DNA of 15,191 nt from Burkholderiales bacterium. GTDB taxonomy: Bacteria; Pseudomonadota; Gammaproteobacteria; Burkholderiales; Ga0077523. Shown in pieces: positions 14,721-15,191 of the stretch; within the stretch, counting starts at the first letter, position 1; every line of letters starts with the position of its first letter. The stretch covers positions 1-15,191 of the forward strand of contig JALORJ010000019.1 in NCBI GenBank assembly GCA_025459035.1, given 5' to 3'. Under the pieces are notes generated by a model that worked only from the letters and a program-made list of their open reading frames with translations, searched no databases and had not been told where the DNA came from. A program made the translations under genes and the position numbers.

Positions 14721-15079
14721 CAGAGCTGCGTGAACACCGGCAGGATCGGCCCGCCGATCTCCGCGATCTGGCGCTCGCCGCCGGCCGTCTCGAAGAACAG
14801 CAGGCCGCCGAACTTCGAGTCGACGTCGGTCAGGAAACTCACCAGACGCTCGAGCTCCCACATCGCGTCGGTCGCCTCGAGACGGATCTCGCGGGTCTCG
14901 CCCGGCGCGAGCGGCGTCGTGTCCGAGATCACAAGACCGCCGCGGGCGACCAGCTCCTTCGGGTAGTTGGCCGGCACGGCGGCCACGGCCGACGGCAGCG
15001 CGCGGTTGAGGAACCGCAGGTTGGCGGTGGTGAACTCGCGGTTCCCGATGAAGTGGGCGGCCCGATACCCGGCGCTCAT
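14720..15079 (-). CDS. pmoB: C-terminal fragment of PmoB/AmoB (copper membrane monooxygenase subunit B)
   Basis: The ORF has 119 codons. From about residue 15 onward (EFTTANLRFLN) to the end it follows the last 100 or so residues of PmoB/AmoB, the second cupredoxin-like domain: a TPLAPGETREI block (56-66), DAMWELERL (70-78), DVDSKFGGLLFF (84-95) and the terminal EIGGPILPVF. Full PmoB has about 400 residues, so roughly the first three quarters, including the first cupredoxin domain with its copper-binding His residues and the two membrane helices, are absent. Residues 1-14 (MSAGYRAAHFIGNR) do not look like PmoB. The start ATG overlaps the stop of the upstream dehydrogenase (ATGA), so the ORF could be translated by coupling, but it has no signal peptide and cannot be a working subunit. 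It is a remnant or a product of a misjoined assembly. Confidence 0.75.
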   Translation of the reverse strand: MSAGYRAAHFIGNREFTTANLRFLNRALPSAVAAVPANYPKELVARGGLVISDTTPLAPGETREIRLEATDAMWELERLVSFLTDVDSKFGGLLFFETAGGERQIAEIGGPILPVFTQL

Positions 15080-15191
15080 CGCCCCATCCAGCCGCCGTCG
15101 ACCGGGATGATCGCCCCGTGCACGTACGAGGACGCCTCCGAGGCCAGGAACACCACTGGGCCCTTGAAGTCCTCCGGCTCGCCCCAGCGCC
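15076..15191 (-). CDS. Short-chain dehydrogenase/reductase, C-terminal end (5' end outside window)
   Basis: The last 37 codons of a gene running in from the right edge are visible. The peptide RWGEPEDFKGPVVFLASEAS followed by SYVHGAIIPVDGGWMGR is the classical C-terminus of NAD(P)-dependent short-chain dehydrogenases, of the type seen in gluconate or deoxygluconate dehydrogenases and many sugar SDRs. The catalytic Tyr-x3-Lys and the cofactor-binding Gly motif lie outside the window, so the substrate cannot be told. The stop TGA (15078-15076) overlaps the next ATG by 4 bases. It is not a gene normally found in pmo operons. Confidence 0.85.
   Translation of the reverse strand, partial: RWGEPEDFKGPVVFLASEASSYVHGAIIPVDGGWMGR

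Noticed and set aside
14720..15191. Possible in-frame fusion of the dehydrogenase with the pmoB fragment
   Set aside because: The two are in different frames; the SDR frame stops at 15076-15078, and the pmoB frame upstream of its ATG reads as meaningless Gly/Arg/Leu-rich peptide.
1..15191. CRISPR arrays, insertion sequences, phage genes, rRNA
   Set aside because: No regularly spaced repeats, transposase-like proteins, terminal inverted repeats with target duplications, or rRNA-like stretches were seen.

Overview
The window is a very GC-rich (about 70% by eye), gene-dense piece of a proteobacterial chromosome. The gene set points to a purple, bacteriochlorophyll-making beta- or gammaproteobacterium, most likely near the Burkholderiales/Rhodocyclales. 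This lineage is inferred from gene content and protein character; no database search was run. The left part carries the 3' half of glnE, then a small co-directional cluster (STAS-like DUF4325 protein, membrane-anchored coiled-coil protein, calcineurin-like phosphatase). Convergent gltX, a tRNA-Val(CAC) and a small two-helix membrane protein follow.

The centre holds tetrapyrrole and selenium genes. bchE (anaerobic Mg-protoporphyrin ester cyclase) and bchJ (V4R protein of bacteriochlorophyll synthesis) run rightward towards hemN (oxygen-independent coproporphyrinogen III dehydrogenase) on the other strand. Upstream of bchE and of hemN lie two related FNR/Anr-type boxes, TTGACCCATCGCAA and TTGATCTGGCGCAA. 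This fits low-oxygen control of two oxygen-independent tetrapyrrole enzymes. hemN is divergent from selD, and selD converges on selU. SelD makes selenophosphate and SelU uses it for 2-selenouridine in tRNA, so the two form a functional pair.

The right part is a tightly packed leftward operon: end of a short-chain dehydrogenase, a 119-residue ORF matching only the C-terminal end of the PmoB/AmoB subunit of copper membrane monooxygenases (CuMMO), a PmoD-like periplasmic protein with a C-terminal membrane anchor, CopC, and a three-part CopD/cytochrome c/thioredoxin-fold fusion. Apart from the dehydrogenase, the order pmoB-pmoD-like-copC-copD is the usual downstream part of a pmo/amo operon. Most of pmoB, and all of pmoA and pmoC, are missing where they would be expected. 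They are replaced by the end of the dehydrogenase gene, joined by an ATGA overlap. This is either a real deletion or rearrangement of a CuMMO operon or an assembly misjoin.

The most interesting points are: a CuMMO remnant with its copper-handling genes in a bacteriochlorophyll-producing genome; the dehydrogenase/pmoB junction; the CopD-cytochrome-thioredoxin-fold fusion; the matching FNR boxes plus an extra dyad at the bchE promoter; and the STAS-like/coiled-coil/phosphatase cluster of unknown function.
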